From assembly GCA_963775575.1 (NCBI GenBank), contig CAVZJG010000003.1, positions 1-64,000 of the forward strand: DNA of 64,000 bases, written 5' to 3'. Made by a program: the position numbers and the translations under genes. Below, piece by piece: positions 7,787 through 15,986 of the stretch. The stretch's first letter is position 1. Every line of letters starts with the position of its first letter. The notes beneath the pieces were generated by a model. That model made no database searches. It worked only from the letters and a program-made list of their open reading frames with translations, and was not told the origin of the DNA. The stretch is from Roseiarcus sp963775575 (GTDB taxonomy: Bacteria; Pseudomonadota; Alphaproteobacteria; Rhizobiales; Beijerinckiaceae).

Positions 7787-8184
7787 CCGCGCCGCTCCAG
7801 AACATCGAGCACGCGCGTCAAAGCCGCGCTGTCGACATCGGCTCCGACGACGATGCGCCGGCCGTTAGCGAGCGCAATCTCCATGCGGCCGGATTGGGCC
7901 GGATCGTGTTTTGTCTCGGGCGCCGCCGGGATCGCGATCTCGGTCGCATCGCAGGCCAAGAACGCCGGCGTGAATGTCGGCGCGGTCTGCGAAGCCGCCG
8001 ACGCTGCCCCCACCTGCCGGCGCCACGTGAACAACTGCGACGCCGACAAGCCATACCGCCGCGCCGTCGCCGAAACCCGCCGCGGCCCGCCGAAGCTTTC
8101 CGCGACGATCCGCGCCTTCTCCTCATCCGTCCAGCGCCGGCGGGCGCCGCTCGAAATCACCTCGAGCCGAGAAATCTTTGGCAT
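7783..8184 (-). CDS. tnpA: IS66 family accessory protein TnpA, HTH
   Basis: This 133-residue protein carries a transposase-type helix-turn-helix (RRRWTDEEKARIVAES, then VSATARRYGLSASQLFTWRRQ) in residues about 15-60, followed by an Ala-rich linker and a C-terminal part (MEIALANGRRIVVGADVD) typical of IS66 TnpA. I chose MPKISRLEV as start; six codons upstream MLSHTP is possible. The start lies in the arm of a perfect inverted repeat, which may hide the initiation site. Confidence 0.87.
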   Translation of the reverse strand: MPKISRLEVISSGARRRWTDEEKARIVAESFGGPRRVSATARRYGLSASQLFTWRRQVGAASAASQTAPTFTPAFLACDATEIAIPAAPETKHDPAQSGRMEIALANGRRIVVGADVDSAALTRVLDVLERRG

Positions 8185-8210
8185 AGGCGTATGACTAAGC
8201 ATACGCCTAT
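8183..8210 (-). promoter_or_regulatory. Perfect 11-bp inverted repeat over the tnpA start
   Basis: ATAGGCGTATG and CATACGCCTAT flank a 6-base loop, and the chosen tnpA start codon is inside one arm. In mRNA this would form a hairpin over the ribosome-binding site; as DNA it could be an operator for the HTH protein TnpA. Either use is inference. Confidence 0.55.
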
Positions 8211-8268
8211 GTCTTCACGGCCAAGCCGCGCTCACAAGACGGCCCTCGCCGGAGGGATACAAGGAATC

Positions 8269-8349
8269 CTTGACATCGCTTGACATTCCTTGACGTTTCC
8301 GGCCGAAAACTTGACGCGGCTTGACGGCCCGCTTGACCGCCTGCTTGAC
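8269..8349 (+). repeat. Seven CTTGAC repeats in about 80 bp
   Basis: Copies start at 8269, 8279, 8289, 8310, 8320, 8332 and 8344, so spacing is 10-12 bases or double that. One more copy at 5044 was part of the same region before the IS66 element inserted. They lie just upstream of rsmB. Confidence 0.75.
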
Positions 8350-8425
8350 GGCGGCGACGCGGGGCGCGCCCCCCGCCGATCGCCTCGCTCTTGCGTCATC
8401 CTCGTTTTGCCCTAAAGCCTTGGCG

Positions 8426-9721
8426 ATGGTCCCCGCCGCCCGCGTCGCCGCCGCGATCGAAGTCCTCGCCGATGTCGAGGCGCGCCGCCGTCCGGCCGCC
8501 GACGCGCTGAAGGACTGGGGGCTGGCGCGGCGCTTCGCCGGCTCGGGCGACCGCGCGGCGATCGCCAGCCTGGTCTACGACGCGCTGCGGCGCAAGGCGT
8601 CGTCGGCCTGGATCCTCGGCGAAGCGAGCCCGCGCGCCGAAGTCCTCGGCGCGCTGAAGCAATTGCGCAGCTTTGGCGAAGCGGAGATCGCGGCGCTGTT
8701 CAGCGGCGAGGGCCACGCGCCGGCGCCGCTCAGCGAAGCCGAGCGCGAGCGGCTGCGGACCGGCGATCTCGCCGGCGCGCCCGCGCCTGTGCAGGGCGAC
8801 TATCCCGAGTGGCTGGCGCCGGCGTTCGCCGAGACGTTCGGCGAGGCGGCGGTCGACGAGGGCAGGGCGCTCGCCAATCGCGCGCCGGTCGACCTGCGCG
8901 TCAACGCGCTGAAGGGGGATCGCGACCGGGGCTTGGCGGCGCTCGCCCATCTGGGCGCGGTCGCCGCGCCGTTGTCGCCGATCGGGCTGCGCATCGCCGT
9001 GCGCGGCGACGGCCGCGGCCCGGCGCTCGCCGCCGAGCCCGCCTACCTCAAGGGCCTCGTCGAAGTCCAGGACGAAGGCTCGCAACTGGCGGCGCTGCTC
9101 AGCGGCGCCGAGCCGGGGATGCAGGCGCTCGACCTCTGCGCCGGCGCCGGCGGCAAGACCCTCGCGCTGGCGGGGATGATGGCCAACCACGGCCAGATCT
9201 ACGCCAGCGACCCCGACGGCCGGCGCCTGGCGCCGATTTACGCCCGGCTGGCGCGCTCGGGCGCCCGCAACGTTCAGGTGCGCGCGCCGCGCGGCGACGC
9301 GGACGTCCTCGCCGACCTCGCCGGCCGCTGCGACCTCGCGCTCGTCGACGCGCCGTGCAGCGGCTCCGGCGCCTGGCGGCGCAACCCCGACGCGAAATGG
9401 CGGATGCGGCCGGGCGCGCTCGAACAGCGGATCAAGGATCAGACCGAATCGCTTGAAAACGCGGCGCGATTCGTCAAGCCGGGCGGGCGGCTGGTCTATG
9501 TCACCTGCTCGCTGCTGAAGGCCGAGAACGAGGATCGCGTCGCCGCGTTCCTCGCGTCGCGCGCGGACTTCCTGCCACTCGAGGCGGCCCATTGGGCGCG
9601 CGCCTGCGGCCTCGCCGCGCTCGCCGATTGCGCCTCGACGCTGGGCGCCGGGATTCGCCTCAGCCCCTTGCGCACGGCGACGGACGGGTTTTATGTCGCC
9701 GCGTTGACCCGAACGGCGTGA
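8426..9721 (+). CDS. rsmB: RsmB/NOP-type 16S rRNA cytosine-C5 methyltransferase
   Basis: The 431-residue protein has an N-terminal NusB-like RNA-binding domain (about 1-140) and a C-terminal SAM methyltransferase. The SAM loop is ALDLCAGAGGKTLALAG, the next motif is YASDPDGRRL and the catalytic motif is VDAPCSGSGAWRRNPD. A second Cys lies in YVTCSLL. It methylates 16S rRNA (C967 in E. coli). The start at MVPAARVAAAIEVL begins the conserved domain; a TTG-initiated longer frame from 8321 would run into the CTTGAC repeats and is unlikely. The IS66 element lies 165 bp upstream and may have changed its promoter. Confidence 0.92.
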   Translation: MVPAARVAAAIEVLADVEARRRPAADALKDWGLARRFAGSGDRAAIASLVYDALRRKASSAWILGEASPRAEVLGALKQLRSFGEAEIAALFSGEGHAPAPLSEAERERLRTGDLAGAPAPVQGDYPEWLAPAFAETFGEAAVDEGRALANRAPVDLRVNALKGDRDRGLAALAHLGAVAAPLSPIGLRIAVRGDGRGPALAAEPAYLKGLVEVQDEGSQLAALLSGAEPGMQALDLCAGAGGKTLALAGMMANHGQIYASDPDGRRLAPIYARLARSGARNVQVRAPRGDADVLADLAGRCDLALVDAPCSGSGAWRRNPDAKWRMRPGALEQRIKDQTESLENAARFVKPGGRLVYVTCSLLKAENEDRVAAFLASRADFLPLEAAHWARACGLAALADCASTLGAGIRLSPLRTATDGFYVAALTRTA

Positions 9722-9828
9722 CTGGGCGGCGGCGTCGCCGCGCCGTCGCGCGCAACAGAGAATCTCGCGCCTCGCCCGGCTGAGGGCCGAGAGCGCCGCG
9801 AAGCAACGGGAAAAAGGGAGAGGCGTCA

Positions 9829-10113
9829 ATGCAGGAACCTCTCGCCGTCATGGGCACGCCCGGCGTCGGCTTCTTTTCGCTCATCATCATCGGCGGTCTG
9901 GCGGGCTGGATCGCCGGCATGATCCTGGGGATGCCGCACGGCCTATTCACCAATATCCTGATCGGCGTCGCCGGCTCGTGGATCGGCTCGGAGCTCACGT
10001 CGCTGGCCAACATCACGGTGCGCCACTCGCTCGGCCATTTTATCGCCGCGTTGGTCGGCTCCGTGGTGCTGCTGCTCATCTGGCAGGCCATCCAGGGCCG
10101 AAGAGCGGCCTGA
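9829..10113 (+). CDS. GlsB/YeaQ/YmgE-type small membrane protein
   Basis: This 94-residue protein has three hydrophobic segments and the Gly-rich pattern GGLAGWIAGMILG of the transglycosylase-associated (GlsB/YeaQ/YmgE) family. Members are inner-membrane proteins often linked to general stress responses; no enzymatic activity is established. A GGGAGAGG ribosome-binding site precedes the ATG. It stands alone between rsmB and lipA. Confidence 0.82.
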   Translation: MQEPLAVMGTPGVGFFSLIIIGGLAGWIAGMILGMPHGLFTNILIGVAGSWIGSELTSLANITVRHSLGHFIAALVGSVVLLLIWQAIQGRRAA

Positions 10114-10136
10114 TCGCGGGCGATGGCGCGGGGTGA

Positions 10137-11138
10137 ATGATGACGGTGCTGATCGACCGGCTCGACGGCCAGCCTCGCGCGACGCGCCCTCGCCATCCCG
10201 AAAAGGCGCATCGGCCGGACCAACCGGCGCCGCGCAAGCCGGCCTGGATCCGGGTCAAGGCGCCCGGCTCTGCGGGCTTCGCCGCGACCGCCGCGATCAT
10301 GCGCGAGCACAAGCTCGCCACCGTCTGCGAGGAGGCGCGCTGTCCCAACATCGGCGAATGCTGGGAGAAGAAGCACGCGACGTTCATGATCATGGGCGAG
10401 ACCTGCACGCGCGCCTGCGCGTTCTGCAACGTGCGCACCGGCCTGCCCGACGCGCTCGACGAGGGCGAACCGGCGCGCGTCGCCGACGCCGTCGCCAGGC
10501 TCGGCCTGACCCATGTCGTGGTGACCTCGGTCGACCGCGACGACCTTCCCGACGGCGGCGCCGGGCATTTCGCCCGCGCGATCCGGGCGATCCGCGCCGC
10601 CGCGCCGGCCGCGACCATCGAAGTGTTGACGCCTGATTTCCTGCGCAAGGACGGCGCGCTGGAAATCGTCGTCGCGGCGGAGCCGGACGTCTTCAACCAC
10701 AACCTCGAGACCGTGCCGTCGAAGTATCTCGCCGTGCGGCCGGGCGCGCGCTATTTCCATTCGCTGCGCCTGCTGCAGCGCGCCAAGGAACTCGACGCCA
10801 GACTGTTCACCAAATCGGGAATCATGGTCGGCCTCGGCGAAGAGCGCAACGAAGTGCTGCAGACAATGGACGACCTGCGCAGCGCCGACGTCGATTTCCT
10901 CACCATCGGCCAATATCTCCAGCCGACGCCCAAGCACCACGCGGTGGCGCGTTTCGTCGCACCGGAGGAATTCCAGTCCTACGCCGCGGTCGGCGCGGCG
11001 AAGGGCTTCCTGCTGGTCGCCGCGACCCCGCTGACGCGATCCTCGCATCACGCCGGCGAGGACTTCGCCCGGCTCAAGGCGGCGCGTCTCGCCAAGACCA
11101 GCGCGCGTTCTATTGACCCTCGGCAGACGAGGCTGTAG
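10137..11138 (+). CDS. lipA: Lipoyl synthase
   Basis: This 333-residue radical SAM enzyme inserts two sulfurs into protein-bound octanoyl groups to make lipoyl cofactors. The auxiliary cluster Cys are in CEEARCPNIGECW (about residues 60-75) and the radical SAM cluster in CTRACAFC (about 85-92). GLGEERNEV and the C-terminal RSSHHAGEDF are also typical; the Ser before the His ligates the auxiliary cluster. The start was taken at the first Met. Its neighbours are unrelated and it is probably a single-gene unit. Confidence 0.97.
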   Translation: MMTVLIDRLDGQPRATRPRHPEKAHRPDQPAPRKPAWIRVKAPGSAGFAATAAIMREHKLATVCEEARCPNIGECWEKKHATFMIMGETCTRACAFCNVRTGLPDALDEGEPARVADAVARLGLTHVVVTSVDRDDLPDGGAGHFARAIRAIRAAAPAATIEVLTPDFLRKDGALEIVVAAEPDVFNHNLETVPSKYLAVRPGARYFHSLRLLQRAKELDARLFTKSGIMVGLGEERNEVLQTMDDLRSADVDFLTIGQYLQPTPKHHAVARFVAPEEFQSYAAVGAAKGFLLVAATPLTRSSHHAGEDFARLKAARLAKTSARSIDPRQTRL

Positions 11139-11157
11139 GCCTTCGCAGCCCAAGCAA

Positions 11158-11233
11158 GAGCGCGTAGCTCAATCGGTAGAGCATCTGACTTTTAATCAGG
11201 GGGTCGTGGGTTCGAGTCCCACCGCGCTCACCA
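11158..11233 (+). tRNA. tRNA-Lys (anticodon UUU)
   Basis: A full cloverleaf is present: acceptor GAGCGCG pairs with CGCGCTC, the D arm has GCTC/GAGC, the anticodon loop is CTTTTAA, and the T arm is GTGGG-TTCGAGT-CCCAC. A discriminator A and an encoded CCA end follow. The gene starts 19 bases after the lipA stop. Confidence 0.97.
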
Positions 11234-11459
11234 AGTCCCATCCCGATGTGACGACGAACCGGAGGCCGCGCATCGCGGTCGGCGGCGGCGTCATCTTATG
11301 GCAGCGGGACGGACCCGTCACGCGTCAGGCGGACTCGAAGGCGCGCGGAATCAATGCGCCAGGGCGTCGCGGCGACGCGGCAAAGACCATTGCCGTTTTG
11401 CGCGCTTTGTGGCATGAGCGCGCGCGACGAAACCATCTGCAAGGGAAACAAAGGAAACG

Positions 11460-11876
11460 ATGTCGTTTTTGCACAGCAATAATTTCCTCGACCGCCAGGC
11501 CGCGGCCGCCAAGGCGCGCAAGGCGCTGGCCGAGAAATTCCTTTCGCGTCCGAAATACGATCCCAACGATCCGGCCGTCGTCGCACGCGAGGCCAAGCGC
11601 CGCGCGATCCTGCAGGCGCGCGCGGAGCGCGACGCCGAGCGGCTGAAGCGCAAGGCCGAGGCGGAGGCAGCCGAAGCGGCGCGCCACGCCGCCGAGGAAG
11701 AAGCGCGCCAGGAGGCGCTGCGCCAGGAGGCGCTGGCGCGCGAAGCCGTCGAAGCGGCCCGCCGCGAGGAAGAGGCCCGACTGGAATACGAGCGCAAGCT
11801 CGACCGGGACGCCCGCTACGCCGCGCGCAAGGAGCGCAAGAAGAAGGCCAAGAGCGCGATCGAGCGCTACCGCTGA
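11460..11876 (+). CDS. DUF6481 family protein
   Basis: This 138-residue, highly charged protein starts MSFLHSNNFLDRQAAAAKARKA and then forms a long Ala/Glu/Arg-rich helix, probably coiled coil, ending in a Lys/Arg-rich tail (KERKKKAKSAIERYR). This matches the DUF6481 family of alphaproteobacteria, whose function is unknown. No signal peptide or membrane segment is seen. A hairpin terminator follows about 40 bases after the stop. The call is based on remembered family features. Confidence 0.72.
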   Translation: MSFLHSNNFLDRQAAAAKARKALAEKFLSRPKYDPNDPAVVAREAKRRAILQARAERDAERLKRKAEAEAAEAARHAAEEEARQEALRQEALAREAVEAARREEEARLEYERKLDRDARYAARKERKKKAKSAIERYR

Positions 11877-11918
11877 CGCTTCGATTGATCGCCAGCGGCA
11901 AGTCGGGCAAGAAGGCTC

Positions 11919-11944
11919 GAAGCCGGCGCGCCCGGCTTCTTGTT
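11919..11944 (+). terminator. Putative terminator after the DUF6481 gene
   Basis: GAAGCCGG and CCGGCTTC form an 8-bp stem with a 5-base loop, followed by TTGTT. The T-tract is weak and the hairpin lies in the leader of hom. Confidence 0.5.
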
Positions 11945-11958
11945 GGGGGCGACATCGA

Positions 11959-13257
11959 ATGACGAAACCTCTGCGCGTCGGCGTCGCGGGCCTGGGAACC
12001 ATCGGGTCCGCGCTGGTCAGGCTGTTGGGGCGCCGGCGCGCCGATCTTGCCGCGCGCACCGGTCGCGAAATCACGCTCGTCGGGGTCAGCGACCTCATCC
12101 GGCGCGATCGCGCCCGCGATCTCGCGGGCGCGACTTTTTACGACGATGCGAGATCGCTCGCGCAAGCGGAACTCGACGTCTTCGTCGAGCTGATCGGCGG
12201 CGCCGAGGGCGTGGCCTATGACTCGGCGAAGGCGGTCCTGTCGCGCGGCGTGTCCCTGGTCACCGCCAACAAGGCGATGATCGCGGCCCACGGCGTCGAA
12301 CTCGCCAGGCTCGCCGAAGCCAACGGCGCGGCGCTGGCGTTCGAAGCCGCGGTCGCCGGCGGGATTCCCGTGATCAAGACGCTGCGCGAAGGCTTGGTCG
12401 GCAACGCCGTTCGCCGCGTCTCCGGCATCTTGAACGGCACCTGCAACTATATTCTGTCGCGCATGGAGACCGACGGGCTGCCGTTCGACGCGTGCCTGGC
12501 CGACGCGCAACGGCTCGGCTACGCCGAAGCGGACCCGACCTTCGACATCGGCGGGTTCGATTCGGCCCACAAGCTCGCCATTCTCGCGTCGCTGGCGTTC
12601 GGCGCCAAGATCGACGCCGACGCGGTTTCGATCGAGGGCATTGAGAGCATCACCCTGGCCGACCTCGCCGCGGCCGACGAGCTGGGCTATCGCATCAAAC
12701 TCCTCGGCGTCGCAGAGCGCACGCCAAGAGGGGTCGAGCAACGCGTGCATCCGACCATGGTCGCCAAGTCCGAACCGCTGGCGCAGACCATGGGGGTGCT
12801 CAACGCGGTGACGATCGACGGCGACGCGATCGGCGCGCTGACGCTGGTCGGCCCGGGCGCCGGCGGCGACGCCACGGCTTCGGCGGTCGCCGCCGACATC
12901 GTCGACATTGCGCGCGGCGATTATGGGCCGGCGTTCGGCCGCCCGGTCGACGCGCTCGAAGACGCCGAGCGCGTGCCCATGCAGCGCCACGAAGGCGGCT
13001 ATTACGTGCGCCTCGCCGTCGTCGACCGCCCCGGCTCGATGGCCTCGATCGCCGCCCGCATGGGCGAGCGCAAGATTTCGCTCGAGGCGATCATGCAGAA
13101 GCGTCCCGCCAAGGGCGCCCCGTCCTCCGAGATCGCGCCGGTGGTGCTGATCACGCACGCGACGACGGAGGCGTCGATCCGAGAGGCGCTGGCGCTGGCG
13201 GTCGCCGACGGGGTGGTGAAGGAGAAGCCGCAGGTCATCCGCATCGAACGCGCTTAG
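11959..13257 (+). CDS. hom: Homoserine dehydrogenase
   Basis: This 432-residue enzyme reduces aspartate semialdehyde to homoserine in threonine and methionine synthesis. It has an N-terminal NAD(P)-binding fold (VGVAGLGTIGSALVRLL), the catalytic region with GILNGTCNYIL, EADPTFDIGG and DSAHKLAILASLAF, and a C-terminal ACT domain (about 355-430, YYVRLAVVDRPGSMASIA) for feedback control by threonine. The length is normal. Its stop overlaps by 4 bases the stop of the convergent copD-like gene. Confidence 0.97.
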   Translation: MTKPLRVGVAGLGTIGSALVRLLGRRRADLAARTGREITLVGVSDLIRRDRARDLAGATFYDDARSLAQAELDVFVELIGGAEGVAYDSAKAVLSRGVSLVTANKAMIAAHGVELARLAEANGAALAFEAAVAGGIPVIKTLREGLVGNAVRRVSGILNGTCNYILSRMETDGLPFDACLADAQRLGYAEADPTFDIGGFDSAHKLAILASLAFGAKIDADAVSIEGIESITLADLAAADELGYRIKLLGVAERTPRGVEQRVHPTMVAKSEPLAQTMGVLNAVTIDGDAIGALTLVGPGAGGDATASAVAADIVDIARGDYGPAFGRPVDALEDAERVPMQRHEGGYYVRLAVVDRPGSMASIAARMGERKISLEAIMQKRPAKGAPSSEIAPVVLITHATTEASIREALALAVADGVVKEKPQVIRIERA

Positions 13258-14105
13258 AACGGGTCGAGCAGGCCGAACGCGCTCACCAACGCGACGACGA
13301 CGGCGCCGAGCGCGACTTCGGCGAGGCTGGTCTTCATCAGCAGGCCTAGCGCCGGCCCGTCCGGCTTCAGGCGCGGCGCCAGCGCGTAGCGGTTGACGAG
13401 CGCGATCGCGATCATCGTCGCTGCGATCGCGATCTTCGCGCACAGCAGCGCGCGGTACGGCGTCGTCGGGAACGTCGGCGCGCCGCTGGTCAGCGCGACG
13501 TTGACCGCGCCGGTCAACACGACCAGCGCGACGTCGAACTGGCCCCAGAAGGAAAACCGCCGCATCGCGCTCGCCGCGTCGCGGCGCCGCGCGGGGTCGC
13601 GATGGGCGTTCAGACAAAGCGCGAAGAGCGGCAGGCCGCCGAGCCAGGCGCCGGCGGTGAGAAGATGGAGCGCGCCGACGCCGCCGTGCTGCATCGAGGC
13701 GTGGCCGACGAGGCCGAGGCTCGCCAGCAGCAGCGCGGAGAAGAGGGTCGTGAGGGTCGATGGGCCGTGTCGGCCGAGCGCCAGCGCCGCGAGCAGCGCC
13801 AGCGCGATGGCCAGACGCCATCGCCAGACCGCGCCGAACGCGGTGTCCGCGAGCGCGCCCTCGAGGGCGTCGAGGTCGACGAGGCCGCCCCAGGAATTGG
13901 CCATCGACGCCGCTTCCAGCGCGATCCAGACGACGGCGCTGAACGCGGCGAGGGGAATCGCGGCCGCCGCGATGCGCCGCGCGGCGGGCGCGAGGGCGCG
14001 CGCGAGGTCGGGCGGCGCCAGCGCGCGCACGTAAAGGCTCGCGCCGAACAGCGCCATCGCCGACAGGAAATGCGCGAAGCGGCTGAGCGCCGGCGCGCTT
14101 TCCAT
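13254..14105 (-). CDS. copD: CopD family copper-handling membrane protein
   Basis: This 283-residue polytopic inner-membrane protein has about eight hydrophobic segments. It shows the conserved CopD features HASMQHGG and LHLLTAGAWLGGLP with buried His and Trp. CopD proteins work with periplasmic CopC in copper import or homeostasis. It is the last gene of a minus-strand copper cluster (DUF2946, small secreted protein, copC, PCuAC, copD) and follows the PCuAC gene by 44 bases. The length fits the short CopD forms without a cytochrome domain. Confidence 0.87.
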   Translation of the reverse strand: MESAPALSRFAHFLSAMALFGASLYVRALAPPDLARALAPAARRIAAAAIPLAAFSAVVWIALEAASMANSWGGLVDLDALEGALADTAFGAVWRWRLAIALALLAALALGRHGPSTLTTLFSALLLASLGLVGHASMQHGGVGALHLLTAGAWLGGLPLFALCLNAHRDPARRRDAASAMRRFSFWGQFDVALVVLTGAVNVALTSGAPTFPTTPYRALLCAKIAIAATMIAIALVNRYALAPRLKPDGPALGLLMKTSLAEVALGAVVVALVSAFGLLDPF

Positions 14106-14149
14106 GGCTCGCCCCTACCGGCTCGTCGTCAACGCCGCGCGAGCCGTCC

Positions 14150-14650
14150 TCACATCTTCATCCCCTTCATGTCCATGCCCTTCATCCCGTCGCTGGGGGC
14201 GGCGACGCCGACGCCTTGGACCACAAAATCGACCGCCACGGCGCCCGCATGTTCGAAGGTCAAAGTCGCCTTGACGCTCTCTCCCTTGACGAGAGGGCGC
14301 TTCAGGTCGGTGAACATGAGGTGATAGCCGCCCGGCGCGAGTTTTGCCGCGCCGTGGGCGGGAATGACGAGCCCGTCCTTCAACTCGCGCATGGTCATGA
14401 CGCCGCCCGCCATGGCCATCTCGTGGATTTCGACGGCGGCGAAATCGGCGGAGCCGCCGGTCAGGCGGTCCGGCGATGCGCCGTCGTTGCGGATCACGAG
14501 ATAGCCGGCGCCGACTTCGGCGCCTTTTGGCGTCGCGCGCGCCCAGGGCTGTTCGATCGTCAGATCGCCCGCCTTGATCTCCTGGGCGAGGGCGGGGGCC
14601 GCGCTCAGGGCGAGCGCGAGCGCCAGACAGAGGCTCTGCAAGCGATTCAT
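14150..14650 (-). CDS. PCuAC-type periplasmic copper chaperone
   Basis: The 166-residue precursor has a Sec signal (cleavage after APALAQ, near residue 23) and the PCu(A)C copper site: His and Met in VEIHEMAM, then Met in MTMREL, and His-x-Met in GGYHLMF. Such proteins bind Cu(I) in the periplasm and help deliver it to cytochrome oxidase or other cuproenzymes. The C-terminus is an extra Met-rich tail (MKGMDMKGMKM) that could bind more copper. It lies between copC and copD in one operon. Confidence 0.93.
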   Translation of the reverse strand: MNRLQSLCLALALALSAAPALAQEIKAGDLTIEQPWARATPKGAEVGAGYLVIRNDGASPDRLTGGSADFAAVEIHEMAMAGGVMTMRELKDGLVIPAHGAAKLAPGGYHLMFTDLKRPLVKGESVKATLTFEHAGAVAVDFVVQGVGVAAPSDGMKGMDMKGMKM

Positions 14651-14684
14651 GGGCGTCTCCTGGTTTCGTTGCTGGGAAAGCCGG

Positions 14685-15053
14685 TCAAGGCTTCACGGTG
14701 AAGTCGAAGCTGCCCTGCGTCTTGTGGGTGTCGACCGACACGGCATGCCAGGTCACGGTGTAGACGCCCGGCGCAAGCGTCTTGGCGACCTTGGCGATCA
14801 GCACGCTGTCGTCGGCCGGATCGAGGGTGGGCGCGCCGAGCGGCGCCGCCGCGCCGCTCTCCGAAGACAGCGCGATGCTGGAAAAACGCGGCTCGACGCC
14901 CTCGCTGAACTTCAGCCGAATCTCGGCGGGAGAGGCGACCGTGCTCCCGACTGCGGGCGCAGCCTTTTCGAGCTGGGCGTGCGCGGCGGCCGCCGTGGCG
15001 GCCAAGGCGAAAGCGAGCGCGGCGGCGCTTTTTGCGATGGAATGGCGAATCAT
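14685..15053 (-). CDS. copC: CopC-type periplasmic copper-binding protein
   Basis: The 122-residue precursor carries a Sec signal ending AAAAHA. Mature His1 after the cut (HAQLEKAAPAVGS) would be the N-terminal Cu(II) ligand typical of CopC, with Asp and His in VSVDTHKTQGSF as partners. I chose the ATG at 15053, which overlaps the stop of the preceding small gene (ATGA); a Met 4 codons upstream is less likely. It is followed 34 bases later by the PCuAC gene. CopC delivers copper to CopD or buffers it. Confidence 0.92.
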   Translation of the reverse strand: MIRHSIAKSAAALAFALAATAAAAHAQLEKAAPAVGSTVASPAEIRLKFSEGVEPRFSSIALSSESGAAAPLGAPTLDPADDSVLIAKVAKTLAPGVYTVTWHAVSVDTHKTQGSFDFTVKP

Positions 15054-15220
15054 CGCTGTCCCCACATGAAGATTGGCTTGCCGAGCGTGTCGGGAAAGAT
15101 GTCGTCGAAGAAGAAGCGCCGCTCGCCGTCGACGGCGTGGGCGAAGGCGGGCGAGAGCCAGGGCGCGGCCGAAGCGCCGACGAGCGCGGCCGCCATGGCC
15201 CGAAGGGACAGCGTGTTCAT
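15050..15220 (-). CDS. Small secreted protein of the copper operon, unknown
   Basis: This 56-residue precursor has a Sec signal (about residues 1-25, ending SPAFA). The mature part has only about 31 residues: HAVDGERRFFFDDIFPD, then TLGKPIFMWGQR. Mature His1 and the nearby acidic residues could bind Cu(II) much as CopC does, but no family is recognised. It is coupled by a 4-base overlap to copC, so a role beside CopC/CopD is likely. A longer frame from 15277 would place Arg-rich residues before the signal and is less likely. Confidence 0.65.
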   Translation of the reverse strand: MNTLSLRAMAAALVGASAAPWLSPAFAHAVDGERRFFFDDIFPDTLGKPIFMWGQR

Positions 15221-15289
15221 GGATTTGCGCCTTGAAGTCGTAGGGAATAGGAACGCGCGCCGACGCAGGCGGCGCACGGCGGATTCGGA

Positions 15290-15742
15290 CTAGACTTCGA
15301 AGGGCGGGGCGCGCGGTTGGGCGAAACCGTCAGGGTTGGGCCTTTCCGAGGCGCAATCGGCGCGCGCCCTCAAAGGCGCCTCGGCGACGTCGACGCGCGC
15401 GGGAAGCGACGGCGCCGGCGCGACGAACAGGACCAACTGCGCCGCGAACCGGCAGAGCGGACAGCCGTCGTCGCCATGGCCTTGCCCGCGTTGCGGCGAA
15501 CTCGAGAACCCGTCGTCGTCGGCGTGCGCGCACAGAACCGCGTTGTTGCCGAATTCCGCCCTCAGCGTCGCCGCGACGCTCGCCAGGTCCGGCCGCGCAT
15601 CGGCGCGAAGACAAGGCGGCGCCATGAGCTGCGCGAACAGGGCGAACGCGGCGAGCGCCAGCGAGACGCGAGAAAACGCGCGCGCCGGCAGGGCGCGCGC
15701 GCCGCCGCGTCGTCCTGCCGTGTTCCTCCCCGTGACCGACAC
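15290..15742 (-). CDS. DUF2946 family protein
   Basis: This 150-residue protein has an N-terminal hydrophobic signal or anchor (VSLALAAFALFAQLMAP), then LCAHADDD, a His-rich stretch (GQGHGDDG) and the motif CPLCRFAAQ, followed by a hydrophobic segment. These features match DUF2946, whose genes often lie beside copper genes. Cys and His content suggests metal binding at the periplasmic face; this is not proven. It is the first gene of the copper cluster, with 69 bases before the next gene. Confidence 0.82.
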   Translation of the reverse strand: MSVTGRNTAGRRGGARALPARAFSRVSLALAAFALFAQLMAPPCLRADARPDLASVAATLRAEFGNNAVLCAHADDDGFSSSPQRGQGHGDDGCPLCRFAAQLVLFVAPAPSLPARVDVAEAPLRARADCASERPNPDGFAQPRAPPFEV

Positions 15743-15986
15743 CCGACCACCCTCTGGCGATAACGCCGCTTCGCCCTAAGTTAGTTACATGCAAGAGCCT
15801 TCCCTCTGTCAATCGCGAGCGGACGCGCCCCGTGGGCGAAGCGATCGCGTCTACGCATCGAATCATAGGAGTGGCGGTCTCCGCCGCGCTTGCGCGCGAG
15901 GGCGAGATCGAGGCCGCGCCGTCGGCCGTGCGCCGCGCCCGCTTGTTGGCGGCGGCGCGCTTCCGATATGATCGCGCCGGCTCCTC

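Larger units (their letters stand above)
5093..8260 (-). mobile_element. IS66-family element with passenger gene, 3168 bp, complete
   Basis: The ends are inverted: GTAACCCTCCGGTG inwards at 5093 and GTATCCCTCCGGCG inwards at 8260. Both flanks carry the exact 8-bp direct repeat AAGGAATC (5085-5092 and 8261-8268), the duplication size known for IS66. Inside, on the minus strand, are tnpA, tnpB, tnpC and a pRiA4b ORF-3-like gene. All frames are intact and the target duplication is perfect, so the insertion looks recent. Confidence 0.93.

Noticed and set aside
11296..13821. 841-codon open frame on the minus strand
   Set aside because: It lies opposite hom and the DUF6481 gene, with low-complexity Arg-rich translation. 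The opposite strand encodes recognised proteins.
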